DNA of 64,000 nucleotides, taken from contig NZ_OZ241975.1 in assembly GCF_965204195.1 (NCBI RefSeq), forward strand, positions 62,001-126,000. Reading direction: 5' to 3'. The stretch comes from Poriferisodalis sp965204195 (GTDB lineage: Bacteria; Actinomycetota; Acidimicrobiia; Acidimicrobiales; Poriferisodalaceae). The translations under genes and the position numbers were made by a program. Positions 29,285-37,414 of the stretch are shown piece after piece. Below the pieces are notes generated by a model, which searched no databases, was not told the origin of the DNA, and saw nothing but the letters and a program-made list of their open reading frames with translations. Each line of letters opens with the position of its first letter. Within the stretch, counting starts at the first letter, position 1.

Positions 29285-29305
29285 CTTGATACTGATTGAC
29301 TCAGA
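29285..29305. promoter_or_regulatory. HAIR-like HspR operator before clpB
   Basis: CTTGATA-N7-ACTCAGA keeps ten of fourteen positions and the exact spacing of the HAIR consensus CTTGAGT-N7-ACTCAAG. It overlaps the predicted clpB promoter (TAAACT near 29271-29276) and lies between hspR and clpB, so HspR repression of clpB is likely. Confidence 0.65.
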
Positions 29306-29337
29306 TTTATTGATTCGACAGCTAATGGCCAGCCGAG

Positions 29338-29769
29338 TCAGCCCTGCGGATTCGGCCCTGCTCCGGGCCCCGAGCCCGGACGTCTGATGAGATCGGTCTG
29401 CGGCAGCGGCACCAGGTCTCGCCGGTACTGCCGGTGCGTCTCTGCCACCAGCGTGGCCGCCTCGGCTTGCACGTCGGCAAGCTTGCGCTCCAGTGCCGCC
29501 ACGCGCTCCTCCAGATCCATCACGCGCTTGACACCTGCCAGGTTGAGTCCTTCGCTGGTGAGCTGGCTGATGCGGTTGAGCATCGCGATGTCGCGGTCGC
29601 TGTACCGGCGGCTGCCGCCGGAGGTGCGTGCGGGGGCCAGCAGGCCCTTGCGCTCATAGATCCGCAGCGTTTGAGCATGCACACCGGCGAGCTCGGCCGC
29701 CACCGAGATGACGTAGAGCGCCCGGTTGCGCTCGGACGCAGATGGCGTTCGCCTTGGTTGTTCGCTCAT
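29338..29769 (-). CDS. hspR: HspR, MerR-family heat-shock repressor
   Basis: A 143-residue repressor. The MerR helix-turn-helix is VISVAAELAGVHAQTLRIYE followed by RKGLLAPARTSGGSRRYSDRD in part and the ITSEGLNLAGVKRVM-like helix, then a coiled coil (RVAALERKLADVQAEAATL). HspR binds HAIR sites and represses the dnaK operon and clpB, usually with DnaK as co-repressor. It sits 30 bases behind dnaJ and 74 before clpB, the expected actinobacterial order. The tail ends in a Pro/Gly-rich segment. Confidence 0.95.
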   Translation of the reverse strand: MSEQPRRTPSASERNRALYVISVAAELAGVHAQTLRIYERKGLLAPARTSGGSRRYSDRDIAMLNRISQLTSEGLNLAGVKRVMDLEERVAALERKLADVQAEAATLVAETHRQYRRDLVPLPQTDLIRRPGSGPGAGPNPQG

Positions 29770-29799
29770 GACGATGGTCCTCGGTTCGTCCCCTAGTTG

Positions 29800-30783
29800 C
29801 TATCGCTGTGCTCCTGCGGTGTCGGCGAATGTCGCCGGTTCCGGCTCTGCCGCGCGCTGTCGCCGGCCCGTCCCTCCCTCAAAGTCGGTGACGTCGCGCA
29901 GCGCCTCGATTGCCGCCTGCTCCGCAGACGACAGCTTCGTCGGCACCACGATGTCGACGCTCACCAGCATGTCGCCGGTGCCGCGGCGTGTGGTGACGCC
30001 GCGACCGCGCACCCGGAAGGTCTTGCCCGACGGGGTTCCTGGTGGGATACGCAGCGTCACCGGGTTCCCGTCGAAATCCAGCACCTTGACATCGGCGCCG
30101 AAGACGGCCTCGGGAAAAGTGATCGGCACGTTGATGGTCAGGTTGCGGCCGTCACGGCCGAAATCTGCGTCCGGCGCCACGTCGACCAGCACGAACAGAT
30201 CGCCGTTGGGTCCCCCGCCCGAACCCGGCGAACCTTTGCCCGCCAGCCTGATCCGCCCGCCGTCGTCGACCCCAGCGGGAATGCGCACCTTCACCATGCG
30301 CATGCCGCCTCCGGACGGGTCCGGAACGCTGACTTCGGTCACCGCGCCTTCCACGGCATCGCGAAATGAGATGCCGAGCCGGGTTTCGAGGTCGTGACCG
30401 CGCATCGGCATGGGGCCGCCGCGGCCGGCCCGTCCCCGGCCGTCGCCGAAGAGGTTGCCGAATATGCCGCCCAGGTCGCCGAGATCCTCGATCCGGATGC
30501 TGAAGCCGCCAGGCCCCGATGCGAACCCGCCCATCTGCGGGCCGAAGCCGCCAGGTCCCAGGCGGCGAGCCTCGTCATACGCGGAGCGTTTTTCGGTGTC
30601 GCCGATGACGTCGTACGCCGCGGAGATCTGCTTGAAGCGTTCCTCGTCGCCGGCGCTCGAGTCCGGATGGTGCTTGCGGGCGAGCTTCCGGTACGCCTTG
30701 GTGATGTCCTTGTCCGACGCGTCGGGCGAGACACCCAAGGCCGCGTAGTAGTCGGTTTCGAACCACTCGCGTCGCGGGTCCAT
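29800..30783 (-). CDS. dnaJ: DnaJ-family co-chaperone without zinc finger (type II)
   Basis: A 327-residue J protein. The J domain is at residues 10-72 with HPD in LARKHHPDSSAG, then a Gly/Phe-rich linker (about 75-125) and a C-terminal substrate-binding region (VRIPAGVDDGGRIRLAGKG and onward). The four CXXCXGXG zinc modules of type I DnaJ are absent, so it resembles CbpA or DnaJ2. It should stimulate the ATPase of DnaK. It follows grpE by nine bases in the dnaK operon. Start ATG 30783. Confidence 0.93.
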   Translation of the reverse strand: MDPRREWFETDYYAALGVSPDASDKDITKAYRKLARKHHPDSSAGDEERFKQISAAYDVIGDTEKRSAYDEARRLGPGGFGPQMGGFASGPGGFSIRIEDLGDLGGIFGNLFGDGRGRAGRGGPMPMRGHDLETRLGISFRDAVEGAVTEVSVPDPSGGGMRMVKVRIPAGVDDGGRIRLAGKGSPGSGGGPNGDLFVLVDVAPDADFGRDGRNLTINVPITFPEAVFGADVKVLDFDGNPVTLRIPPGTPSGKTFRVRGRGVTTRRGTGDMLVSVDIVVPTKLSSAEQAAIEALRDVTDFEGGTGRRQRAAEPEPATFADTAGAQR

Positions 30784-30792
30784 CGTGGCCCC

Positions 30793-31305
30793 CTACCCCG
30801 CGCGCACCTGGACCATGGCGGCGCGCAGCACCCGGCCGTCGAATCGAAAGCCGCTGCGCAACTCCGCGGTCACAATCTGAGGGGCGTCGTCGACTGCCTC
30901 CTCGATCGTCACCGCCTCGTGCTGGGTGGGGTCGAACGGCTCCCCGACGGAGTCGATGCGTTCGAGCCCCGCCTTGCCCAAGGCGACCATAAGCGACTGG
31001 CCCACGGCGGCCACTTCGTCGTGCCCCTGGGCAGTGGCAGCGTCGCACCCGTCGAGCACCGGCAGCAGCGACTCGACCAAGCGGCTGACACCGGCCGAAA
31101 CCTGCTGGCGCCGCTCCGCTTCGACTCGCTTCCGGAAGTTCTGGAACTCCGCCCGTTGGCGCTGCAGCTGGTCGAGGTAGTCGTCCCGCTCGGCGGTTAC
31201 GGCATCGAGCTGTGACAGCAGTTCAGCCAGCTCCGCCGGATCCTCCAGGCTCTCGCCGACTGCTTCCGCAGCCGCTGCGTCGAGCTCGGTCTCGGATTCG
31301 CTCAC
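30793..31305 (-). CDS. grpE: GrpE nucleotide-exchange factor
   Basis: A 170-residue exchange factor for DnaK. An acidic N-terminus, long coiled coil (ERDDYLDQLQRQRAEFQNFR), four-helix region with LLPVLDGCDAA, and beta domain with PFDPTQHEAVTIEE and GFRFDGRVLRAAMV match the family. GTG 31305 overlaps the dnaK stop by four bases, coupling translation. It precedes dnaJ. Confidence 0.95.
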   Translation of the reverse strand: MSESETELDAAAAEAVGESLEDPAELAELLSQLDAVTAERDDYLDQLQRQRAEFQNFRKRVEAERRQQVSAGVSRLVESLLPVLDGCDAATAQGHDEVAAVGQSLMVALGKAGLERIDSVGEPFDPTQHEAVTIEEAVDDAPQIVTAELRSGFRFDGRVLRAAMVQVRAG

Positions 31306-33119
31306 TTCTCCTCGTCCACGATCTCCGCGTCGACGACGTCGTCGTCAGCACCGGAGCCCTCGGCACCGGCGGCGGTGTCCGCGGCCGCAGATTCGTACAG
31401 CTTCTGGCTGAACGCGCTGCTGGCGCCAGCGAGCGTCTCAGTGGCCGAGCGGATGGCGTCGAGATCGTCGCTCTCGAGTGCCTCGCTGGCAGCCGCCAAG
31501 GCCGACTCCACAGGCTCCTTGTCATCGGCGGACACGCTGTCGCCTTGCTCGTCGAGCAGTTTGCGCGTCTGATATACGAGCGTGTCCGCGTTGTTGCGGA
31601 TCTCGGCCTCTTCACGCCGGCGGGCGTCTTCTGCGGCATGCGCCTCGGCATCGGAGACCATCCGCTCGATCTCCTCGGGCGACATGGCCGACTGACCGGT
31701 GATGGTGATCGACTGCTCCTTGCCGGTCGCGCTGTCCTTCGCGGACACGTGGACGATGCCGTTGGCATCGATGTCGAACGCCACCTCGATCTGCGGGACG
31801 CCTCGCGGCGCCGGCGGCAGGCCGACGAGCTGGAATTTGCCCAGCGTCTTGTTGCCGGCTGCCATTTCCCGCTCGCCCTGCAGCACGTGGATCTCCACGG
31901 AGGGCTGGCCGTCTTCAGCGGTGGTGAACATCTCCGACCGGCGCGTCGGGATCGTGGTATTGCGGTCGATGAGGCGTGTCATCACGCCGCCCTTGGTCTC
32001 GATGCCCAGGCTGAGCGGTGTGACGTCCAGCAGCAGCACATCGGTGACGTCGCCCTTGAGCACACCGGCCTGGATGGCGGCGCCCACCGAGACCACCTCG
32101 TCGGGATTCACACCCTTGTGAGGCTCGCGGCCCGTGAGCTCGGTCACCAGCTTCTGCACGGCGGGCATGCGCGTGGAGCCGCCCACCAAGATCACGTGAT
32201 CGATGTCGGCCTTCGCCAAGCCCGCGTCGTTGATGGCCTGCTCGAAGGGAGACCGGCAGCGCTTCAGCAGGTCGAACGTCAGCTCCTCGAACTTGGATCG
32301 GCTCAGCTCATAGTCGAGGTGGAGGGGGCCGCTGTCAGTTGCGGTGATGAACGGCAGGTTGATCTGGGTGGACTGCTTGGACGACAGATCCTTCTTGGCC
32401 TGCTCGGCCGCCTCCCGCAGACGCTGGCACGCCATCGCGTCGGTGCTCAGGTCGACCCCGTGGTCGCCCTTGAACGACGCCACCAGCCACGCGACCACTG
32501 CGGCGTCCCAGTCGTCGCCGCCGAGGCGGGTGTCACCTGCGGTGGACTTCACCTCGAAGACGCCGTCGCCGATCTCGAGCACCGACACGTCGAACGTGCC
32601 GCCGCCGAGGTCGAACACCAGGATTGTCTGGTCCTCGGTTTCCTTGTCGAGGCCGTAGGCCAGCGCCGCGGCCGTTGGCTCGTTGATGATGCGCAATACC
32701 TCGAGGCCGGCGATCTTGCCCGCCTCGGTCGTGGCGGTGCGCTGTGCGTCGTCGAAGTACGCCGGCACGGTGATGACCGCCTCGGTCACCGTGTCGCCGA
32801 GGTACTGCTCGGCGTCGAGCTTCAGCTTCTGCAGCACCCGGGCCGAGATCTCCTGCGGCGTGTAGTTCTTGTCGTCGATGGACTTGCCCCAGGTGGTGCC
32901 CATGTGCCGCTTGACCGAGGCAATGGTGCGCTCGGGATTCGTGACCGCCTGCCGCTTGGCGACCTCGCCGGTCAATACCTCGCCGTTGCGGGCGAAGGCA
33001 ACCACCGACGGGGTCGTGCGGTCGCCTTCGGCGTTGGCAATGACAGCGGGCTCGCCGCCTTCCATCGCAGCCACCACCGAGTTCGTGGTTCCGAGGTCAA
33101 TTCCGACAGCCTTGGGCAT
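31302..33119 (-). CDS. dnaK: DnaK (Hsp70) chaperone
   Basis: A 605-residue Hsp70. ATG 33119 gives the canonical start MPKAVGIDLGTTNSVVA; the frame is open for 23 codons upstream but without homology. Marks include NEPTAAALAYGLDKE, VFDLGGGTFDVSVLEIGDGV, VILVGGSTRMPAVQKLV and the substrate domain entry DVTPLSLGIETKGG. The lid ends in an acidic tail DDDVVDAEIVDEEK. GAAAGG stands about ten bases before the start. A TTGCTA-17-TATGCT promoter lies about 70 bases upstream. Confidence 0.97.
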   Translation of the reverse strand: MPKAVGIDLGTTNSVVAAMEGGEPAVIANAEGDRTTPSVVAFARNGEVLTGEVAKRQAVTNPERTIASVKRHMGTTWGKSIDDKNYTPQEISARVLQKLKLDAEQYLGDTVTEAVITVPAYFDDAQRTATTEAGKIAGLEVLRIINEPTAAALAYGLDKETEDQTILVFDLGGGTFDVSVLEIGDGVFEVKSTAGDTRLGGDDWDAAVVAWLVASFKGDHGVDLSTDAMACQRLREAAEQAKKDLSSKQSTQINLPFITATDSGPLHLDYELSRSKFEELTFDLLKRCRSPFEQAINDAGLAKADIDHVILVGGSTRMPAVQKLVTELTGREPHKGVNPDEVVSVGAAIQAGVLKGDVTDVLLLDVTPLSLGIETKGGVMTRLIDRNTTIPTRRSEMFTTAEDGQPSVEIHVLQGEREMAAGNKTLGKFQLVGLPPAPRGVPQIEVAFDIDANGIVHVSAKDSATGKEQSITITGQSAMSPEEIERMVSDAEAHAAEDARRREEAEIRNNADTLVYQTRKLLDEQGDSVSADDKEPVESALAAASEALESDDLDAIRSATETLAGASSAFSQKLYESAAADTAAGAEGSGADDDVVDAEIVDEEK

Positions 33120-33187
33120 CGCTGTGCCTTTCATCGTGTGGCATCCCGGCCCAAACCGGCCAAGAATGCGGATTGGTAGTACTGACA

Positions 33188-33217
33188 AGCATATAAATTG
33201 AGTGCTTTATTAGCAAC
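33188..33217 (-). promoter_or_regulatory. dnaK operon promoter with HAIR-like half site
   Basis: On the reverse strand, TTGCTA (33216-33211), 17 bases, TATGCT (33193-33188). ATTGAGT-N7-TAGCAAC at 33197-33217 keeps one good and one poor half of the HspR HAIR operator and covers the spacer and -35. The leader to ATG 33119 is about 60 bases. Confidence 0.55.
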
Positions 33218-33274
33218 TTCTCTAAGTCATGCTACCGGTTGAAGCCTTGGCGCAGCGGGCTACCGTGCACGCCC

Positions 33275-33997
33275 ATGCCATCGTCAGGCGACACGCACAC
33301 CCTCGTGCTCCTGCGCCACGGGCAGAGCGCCTGGAACCTCGAGAACCGCTTCACCGGCTGGTGGGACGTCGGCCTGACCGACGACGGCCAGGCGGAAGCC
33401 CGTGCCGCCGGCGCCACCCTCCTGGCGGCAGGCATCGAACCCGACGTTGTGCACACATCGCTCCTTCGGCGTGCCATTCAGACCGCCAACACAACGCTCG
33501 ACGCGATGGGCCGGGGCTGGCTGCCGGTACGGCGGCACTGGCGTCTCAACGAACGGCACTATGGCGCGCTCACCGGTCTGAACAAGGCGGAGATGGCCGA
33601 ACGGCACGGCGCCGACCAGGTCCATCTCTGGCGGCGCAGCTATGACGTGCCTCCCCCGCCGATGCCCCCTGATCATGAGTTCGATGTCGCAAACGATCCG
33701 CGCTACGCAGGCTTGACCCCCAGCGAGATGCCACGCGGCGAGTGCCTGGCCGACGTCGTGCGACGCATGCTGCCCTACTGGCACGAAGGCATCGTCGGAG
33801 ACCTGCGGGCCGGCGCGACCGTGCTGGTCGCCGCCCACGGCAACAGCCTGCGAGCGCTCGTGAAGCACCTCGACGGCATCGGCGACAGCGAGATTGCCCA
33901 GCTCAACATCCCCACCGGCATACCGCTCGTCTACGAGCTCGACGCCAACCTGCAAGTCACAACAGCGCAGTCAGTGGAGGACCGCTACCTCGGCTGA
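33275..33997 (+). CDS. gpmA: 2,3-bisphosphoglycerate-dependent phosphoglycerate mutase
   Basis: A 240-residue histidine-phosphatase-fold enzyme interconverting 2- and 3-phosphoglycerate. The phosphohistidine motif is LVLLRHGQSAWNLENRFTGW; the second half has LNERHYGALTGLNKAEMAE and VLVAAHGNSLRALVKHLDG. ATG 33275 begins right before the first strand; a further ATG frame at 33239 is unneeded. It is divergent from dnaK and convergent with the PII gene. Length is typical of dPGM. Confidence 0.95.
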   Translation: MPSSGDTHTLVLLRHGQSAWNLENRFTGWWDVGLTDDGQAEARAAGATLLAAGIEPDVVHTSLLRRAIQTANTTLDAMGRGWLPVRRHWRLNERHYGALTGLNKAEMAERHGADQVHLWRRSYDVPPPPMPPDHEFDVANDPRYAGLTPSEMPRGECLADVVRRMLPYWHEGIVGDLRAGATVLVAAHGNSLRALVKHLDGIGDSEIAQLNIPTGIPLVYELDANLQVTTAQSVEDRYLG

Positions 33998-34045
33998 GGG
34001 CACTGCCGCCCTCGCCGCGGTCACACGATTCAGCGCTCCCTCCGG

Positions 34046-34399
34046 CTAAAGAGCGTCGATGCCGCGCTCGCCGGTGCGTATCCGCACCACGCTGTTGACG
34101 GCAGTGACCCACACCTTGCCATCGCCGATGCGCTCGGTACGGGTGGATTCGACAATGGCATCCACCACCCGCTCCGCCAGCTCGGTCGCCACCAGCACCT
34201 CGATGCGAACCTTCGGAATGAAGTCGACGTGGTATTCGGTGCCCCGGTACGTCTCGGTGTGGCCGCCCTGACGGCCGAATCCCCGTACCTCCGATGCGGT
34301 GAGCCCGGTGATGTCGAGATCCCGCAGCGCCTCGAGCACCATCTCAAGCCGGTGTGGCTTGATGACCGCTGTCACCATTGCAACCGAGGCCTCAACCAT
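34046..34399 (-). CDS. P-II family nitrogen regulatory protein
   Basis: A 117-residue PII trimer subunit. IKPHRLEMVLEALRDLDITG, the T loop GHTETYRGTEYHVDFIPKV with Y56 at the uridylylation/adenylylation position, the B loop (TERIGDGKVWV) and the C loop RIRTGERGIDAL are complete. PII proteins sense ATP/ADP and 2-oxoglutarate and control ammonium transport and nitrogen enzymes. ATG 34399 has GGGAGG upstream, preferred over 34453. No amtB, glnA or glnD is in the window, so its partner is unknown. Confidence 0.93.
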   Translation of the reverse strand: MVEASVAMVTAVIKPHRLEMVLEALRDLDITGLTASEVRGFGRQGGHTETYRGTEYHVDFIPKVRIEVLVATELAERVVDAIVESTRTERIGDGKVWVTAVNSVVRIRTGERGIDAL

Positions 34400-34583
34400 T
34401 GCGCCCTCCCGACTCAGCCTCTGTAGCGTCGCACGCCGCAGGGCCGATTGCACGCAATCTGCCCGATGAATGGGCAGCGGGCGCTAGTCTCTGGCGCGTC
34501 TTGGGGACCGGGCGCATGCTACGGTCCGGCGCTTGTGGGCCAGCCAGCCCCGGCGCAAAGACCACTGCGGCAAGGAGCGGTAT

Positions 34584-35015
34584 ATGTCGGTAGCGAATCG
34601 TGCGGAGAGTCTTCGTGAAGTTGATCTGTTCTCCGACTGCAGCAAGAAGGAACTCCAACACATCGCACGCAAGGCCGAACAGGTCGATTTCACGGCCGGC
34701 GACAACATCGTTGAGGAGGGCAGCGGCGGCGCAATGGCCGGCTATGCCTTCGTGATCGTGCATGGCACGGCGGTCGTGCGCCGCAACGGGCGCAAGGTTG
34801 CCGAGATCGGCCCGGGCGAGTCCATCGGCGAGATGGCGCTGTTCGACGACGGCCCGCGCACCGCGTCGGTGGTGGCTGCCACCGACATGGAAACGATCAT
34901 GCTGTCGCGGCGGGAGCTGAAAGGCATCATCGACAGCACCCCTTCGGTGGCCCACAAGCTGCTGTCGGAACTGGCCGGTCGCCTGCGCAAGGCGAACCGC
35001 AAGCTCTACGGCTGA
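34584..35015 (+). CDS. Cyclic-nucleotide-binding domain protein
   Basis: A 143-residue single-domain protein of the cAMP receptor/ion-channel sensor fold. LFSDCSKKELQHIARKAEQVDF, the phosphate-binding cassette GPGESIGEMALFDDGPRTASV with conserved Glu and Arg, and a C-terminal helix are present, but the helix-turn-helix of Crp/Fnr regulators is missing. It therefore acts by protein contact rather than by DNA binding. A strong AAGGAG site precedes ATG 34584. It lies 45 bases before the Fe-S reductase gene and may share its transcript. Confidence 0.85.
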   Translation: MSVANRAESLREVDLFSDCSKKELQHIARKAEQVDFTAGDNIVEEGSGGAMAGYAFVIVHGTAVVRRNGRKVAEIGPGESIGEMALFDDGPRTASVVAATDMETIMLSRRELKGIIDSTPSVAHKLLSELAGRLRKANRKLYG

Positions 35016-35060
35016 ACCACTCACCGCCCCCTCGCAGGGGCGTCAGCTAACTTCGCCAGC

Positions 35061-37238
35061 GTGAGCAAGCCGCCTCTGCGACCGCACCAACTCGTACTGG
35101 GCATCGGTATCGCGTTTGCGGCGATCACCGCTGCCTCAGGCATTGCCGCAGCCGCCTTCGGATTCCACGAAGACACCGACGCCGCGCATCGCGAGGTGTT
35201 CGGCAACGTGCCGGGCGGAGTCAAGTTCGCGTTCTATGCCTTGACGTGCGTGCTGATCATCTACGGGGCATGGAACTTCGCCCAGCGCACCCGCAACTGG
35301 CAGCGGGGCGCGCCCGATCGACGCTCCACAACGGCGTCCAACGCCAGCCGGCGGCTGCACGACTACCGCGGCGGCGTGCTCATGCAGACGCTGCTGCGCG
35401 ACCCGGCCGCCGGCGTGATGCACGCACTGCTCTACTACGGCTTCCTGGTGCTGCTGGCCGTCACCACCACGCTCGAGATCAACCACCAGCTGCCGACGGC
35501 TGCGAAGTTCCTCGTCGGCCCCACCTACCAGGGCTTCAGCTTCGTCGGCGACCTGGCGGGAGCCATCTTCCTGGCCGGAGCAGTGTGGGCGATCGTGCGC
35601 CGGTATGCCGCGCGCCCGTACCGCATCCGGATCAAGTCGCGGCCCGAGCACATGGTGATCCTGATCGTGCTCGCCGCGCTGGGTGCCACCGGGTTCGTGG
35701 CCGAGGCGATGCGCATCGTGATCGACGGCCGGCCGGCATACGAGCAGTGGTCATTCATCGGCTACCCGCTGTCGGCAGCGTTCGACGGCCTCGCCAACAT
35801 CCGCGGCTGGCACCAGGTGTGGTGGATCGCCCACGTGGGTTGCTTCATGGCCTTCCTGGTGATGCTGCCCATCACCATGCTGCGGCACATGTTCACCTCG
35901 CCGCTCAACATGTACCTGCGCGACCGCGAGCGGCCCAAGGGCGCCATGCGGATGGTGCCCGACCTGATGGAGGCCGACGACATCGAGACCATCGGCGTGT
36001 CGGTGGTGAACGAGTTCACCTGGAAGCAGCTGCTCGACACCGATGCCTGCACCATGTGCGGCCGCTGCACAGCGGTGTGCCCGGCCCATGCCACGGGCAA
36101 GCCGCTCGATCCTCGCGAGATCGTGCTGAAGACCGGCGAGATCATGGCCGCGACCGGGGAGCACGGCGGGGTGACGCCGCCGATCGGCACCGATGCCGAG
36201 ATCACCGTGGCGGCGGACTCGGTGTTCGAGCGCATCACCCATGAGGAGCTCTGGGCGTGCACGACCTGCAAGGCGTGCGACGAGAACTGCCCGGTCAACA
36301 TCGAGATCCTCGACAAGATCCTCGACATGCGTCGCTACCTGACGCTGATGGAGAGCGAGTTCCCCGCCGAGCTGGGCGGTGCGTTCCGGGGCATGGAGAA
36401 CAACGCCAACCCCTGGAACCTCAACAACGGCGAACGGGCCGACTGGGCCGACGGTCTCGATGTGGAGGTGGTCGACGCCGATGACCCGTTCGACCACGAA
36501 TACCTCTACTGGGTGGGCTGCGCCGGATCGTTCGACGACAAGAACCGCCGGGTGTCGGTGGCCACGGCCAAGCTGCTGCGGCGCGCTGGGGTCGACTTCG
36601 CCATCCTGGGACCGGGCGAGAACTGCACCGGCGACAGCGCGCGGCGCTCGGGCAACGAGTACCTGTTCCAGATGCTCGCTGCGGAGAACATCGCGGCGCT
36701 CAACGGCATGGGTGTCCGCAAGGTCATCACCCAGTGCCCGCATTGCTTCAACACGCTGCGCAACGAGTACCCGCAGTACGGCGGGAACTGGGAGGTCATC
36801 CACCACGCCCAGTTCCTCGAACAGCTTGTGGCCGACGGGCGCCTGGATCTCTCCGAAGCACGGCTGGACGAGCGGGTCGTGTACCACGACTCGTGCTACC
36901 TGGGCCGCCACAACGACGTGTACCTGGCGCCGCGCAACGTCATCGGCAGCCTGGGCGGCGTGGAGATCGTGGAGGCCCCCCGCAACGGCACCAAGGGCAT
37001 GTGCTGCGGGGCAGGCGGTGCGCGCATGTGGATGGAAGAGACCATCGGCACCAAGGTCAACGACGAGCGTTCGCGTGAGCTGCTCGACACCGGCGCCGAC
37101 CGCATCGCCACGGCGTGCCCGTTCTGTTACATCATGATCGACGACGGCGTGAAGGGCCACGGCGTTGAGGACGACGAGGTCAAGGTGGCCGACATCTCCA
37201 TCCACCTCATCGACGCCCTAGAAGCCGCCGACGACTGA
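35061..37238 (+). CDS. Membrane Fe-S oxidoreductase, EtfD-like
   Basis: A 725-residue fusion of a NarI-like haem b membrane part (about residues 10-285, six helices with paired histidines), two [4Fe-4S] motifs (CTMCGRCTAVCP and CTTCKACDENCP) and two CCG domains (ending in CCGAGGARMWMEE and ACPFCYIMI). This is the layout of mycobacterial Rv0338c/EtfD, which passes electrons from fatty-acid-derived electron transfer flavoprotein to menaquinone. The start is GTG 35061. It is complete and is followed by an accessory island. Confidence 0.88.
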   Translation: MSKPPLRPHQLVLGIGIAFAAITAASGIAAAAFGFHEDTDAAHREVFGNVPGGVKFAFYALTCVLIIYGAWNFAQRTRNWQRGAPDRRSTTASNASRRLHDYRGGVLMQTLLRDPAAGVMHALLYYGFLVLLAVTTTLEINHQLPTAAKFLVGPTYQGFSFVGDLAGAIFLAGAVWAIVRRYAARPYRIRIKSRPEHMVILIVLAALGATGFVAEAMRIVIDGRPAYEQWSFIGYPLSAAFDGLANIRGWHQVWWIAHVGCFMAFLVMLPITMLRHMFTSPLNMYLRDRERPKGAMRMVPDLMEADDIETIGVSVVNEFTWKQLLDTDACTMCGRCTAVCPAHATGKPLDPREIVLKTGEIMAATGEHGGVTPPIGTDAEITVAADSVFERITHEELWACTTCKACDENCPVNIEILDKILDMRRYLTLMESEFPAELGGAFRGMENNANPWNLNNGERADWADGLDVEVVDADDPFDHEYLYWVGCAGSFDDKNRRVSVATAKLLRRAGVDFAILGPGENCTGDSARRSGNEYLFQMLAAENIAALNGMGVRKVITQCPHCFNTLRNEYPQYGGNWEVIHHAQFLEQLVADGRLDLSEARLDERVVYHDSCYLGRHNDVYLAPRNVIGSLGGVEIVEAPRNGTKGMCCGAGGARMWMEETIGTKVNDERSRELLDTGADRIATACPFCYIMIDDGVKGHGVEDDEVKVADISIHLIDALEAADD

Positions 37239-37316
37239 GGCCCGCCGTCGCGTCGGCAACGCCGGATGAACACCCGTGTGAGGCCAGCAGCCGTCGTGAT
37301 GTCCAGCCTGCCGCAG

Positions 37317-37370
37317 CTTCTTTAGCGAATTTTAGCTTTTTTTAGCTTTTTTTAGCCTTCTTTAGCGATG
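37317..37370. repeat. Five TTTAGC repeats phased every 10 bases
   Basis: TTTAGC begins at 37321, 37331, 37341, 37351 and 37361, an exact ten-base period. The two middle spacers complete runs of seven T, and the outer copies share CTTCTTTAGCGA. The tract is AT-rich in a GC-rich genome. It lies 45 bases before the AAA ATPase start, as expected for a cooperative operator or bent DNA. Confidence 0.85.
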
Positions 37371-37414
37371 CTGGATAGGCTGAACTGCGTGGACCATCGA
37401 CTGGATACGCAGCA

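Noticed and set aside
29268..29290. TCAAGTTT...AAACTTGA palindrome as the HAIR site
   Set aside because: Its half-sites face the wrong way (TCAAG left, CTTGA right). The overlapping CTTGATA-N7-ACTCAGA has the right order and spacing.
31212..33179. 655-residue open frame opposite dnaK
   Set aside because: dnaK is certain on the other strand. The frame is a long antisense shadow of a GC-rich gene.
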